Positions 63,392-64,000 of a DNA stretch of 64,000 nt are shown here, in pieces. Source of the stretch: Pseudomonas sp. F(2018) (GTDB lineage Bacteria; Pseudomonadota; Gammaproteobacteria; Pseudomonadales; Pseudomonadaceae); the NCBI RefSeq assembly GCF_005508865.1, contig NZ_SCOM01000001.1:682001-746000 (forward strand), read 5' to 3'. The translations under genes were made by a program, and so were the position numbers. The first letter of the stretch is position 1. Every line of letters starts with the position of its first letter. The notes below the pieces were generated by a model. It did no database searches. It was not told the DNA's origin and saw nothing but the letters and a program-made list of their open reading frames with translations.

Positions 63392-64000
63392 TCAGCCGCG
63401 CGACAGGCGCATGCTGCGCCACAGGGCGCCGACCAGCAGGGCACAGGTGAGCGCCCAGCCGATGGCCTGCAGGTTGTGCAGCCCTTCCTGATACAGCTGC
63501 GGGGCGATGCCGGCGCCGACGATGATGGTCAGCAGGGCGATCTCGCGGCGTGGCGCGCGTACCGGGCGGCACAGGTAGACCAGCGCTGGCAGCAGCAGGG
63601 CCAGGCTGGGGAAACTGCGGTAGCGCGAATCGAACACCAGGCCGAGCATCAGCACCGCACCGGCGAAACCGGCCGCGGCCAGCCACCAACCACCACGGGC
63701 TTCCAGCCAGGCGAAGGCGCGTTCGCGCCAGCCGCCACGGGCCGACAGGGCCAGCACGGCATGGGCCAGCACCAGCAGATTGAGGCCGAGCAGGGCGGCG
63801 GCCCACAGCCATTCACTCCAGTAGCGGCTGGTGATCAGCGCCAGTTCGCTCCAGCCCAGGGCGCAGGCGGAACCGAAGGCGGCGGTGAGTGGCAGCAGCA
63901 GGGCGGCGCGGGTCGAGGCCGGGCGGCCGGCGAGGATCAGTGTGGCGAGCAGCAGCAGGCCGCTGGCGCCCAGCCACAGCGGCCAGTGCGGCAGGTTGGA
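63392..64000 (-). CDS. Polytopic membrane protein, C-terminal part (runs off the edge)
   Basis: The reading frame stays open from its stop at 63392 to the right edge without needing the internal GTG at 63772, giving 202 residues of C-terminus with about seven hydrophobic helices. FDSRYRSFPSLALLLPALVYL and ending TCALLVGALWRSMRLSRG resemble the membrane part of pseudomonad beta-(1,6)-glucan synthase/GH17 proteins, but that is from memory and weak. The true start lies outside the window. It ends 14 bases before the lipoprotein start and is probably in one transcript with it. Confidence 0.65.
   Translation of the reverse strand, partial: SNLPHWPLWLGASGLLLLATLILAGRPASTRAALLLPLTAAFGSACALGWSELALITSRYWSEWLWAAALLGLNLLVLAHAVLALSARGGWRERAFAWLEARGGWWLAAAGFAGAVLMLGLVFDSRYRSFPSLALLLPALVYLCRPVRAPRREIALLTIIVGAGIAPQLYQEGLHNLQAIGWALTCALLVGALWRSMRLSRG

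Overview
This window is chromosomal DNA of a Pseudomonas species: GC-rich, densely coded, with gene content and order that I recall from P. aeruginosa PAO1 and no phage, plasmid, transposase or CRISPR signatures. Species cannot be fixed from the sequence; the absence of the quinolone-signal genes between queC and nadA and several private features argue against P. aeruginosa itself. Synteny statements rest on memory of PAO1, not on a search.

Layout. (1) 1-21.4 kb: dps, an Hpt/HD-GYP protein, aspS, yebC/pmpR, ruvCAB, the complete tol-pal cluster (ybgC-tolQRAB-pal-cpoB), queE-queC, tRNA-Lys, nadA, a BepA-like protease, a TusA-like protein, bcp, a GcvR-like regulator, dapA-bamC, a SAICAR synthase of a subfamily different from the usual pseudomonad PurC, and tRNA-Ser(CGA). 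(2) 21.4-25.7 kb: an accessory patch with a Xre-RES toxin-antitoxin pair, an AT-rich gene-free stretch carrying DnaA-box-like sites, a small Sel1 protein, rmuC and a pirin. (3) 25.8-36.2 kb: a CrbS/MxtR-like SSS-domain hybrid kinase, a GNAT, an AraC regulator, azlCD, a FecA-like TonB receptor behind a Fur-box-like site, and an MFS-PlsC fusion. (4) 36.3-43 kb: gdx behind a guanidine-II riboswitch, rdgC, tRNA-Val and tRNA-Asp, an FKBP lipoprotein, a DUF1232 protein, a coupled XRE/hypothetical/Sel1 trio, and an EAL-CBS-GGDEF protein. (5) 43-52.6 kb: prc, a quinone oxidoreductase, and a divergent locus (ABC importer, alkaline-phosphatase-superfamily hydrolase, HAD phosphatase, GntR/UTRA regulator). 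(6) 52.6-64 kb: M18 aminopeptidase, rluA, minEDC, an LpxL-type acyltransferase, a patatin, a second pirin, a MlaA-like protein with an alpha/beta hydrolase, and small envelope proteins running off the right edge.

The strongest discovery-type signals are regulatory. The GntR gene in region 5 has a near-perfect PhoB box exactly spaced from a -10 element, and the divergent transporter operon has a weaker box with the same geometry, which together point to a phosphate-starvation-controlled uptake and cleavage system for an organophosphorus compound. gdx has a textbook two-hairpin ACGR guanidine-II riboswitch. ruvC has a LexA-like box, and the two pirin genes share an identical ten-base element within similarly built inverted repeats. 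Further points are the unusual purC type, a MlaA-like protein without a lipidation cysteine, a partly degenerate HD-GYP domain, and paired DnaA-box motifs in two gene-free stretches.
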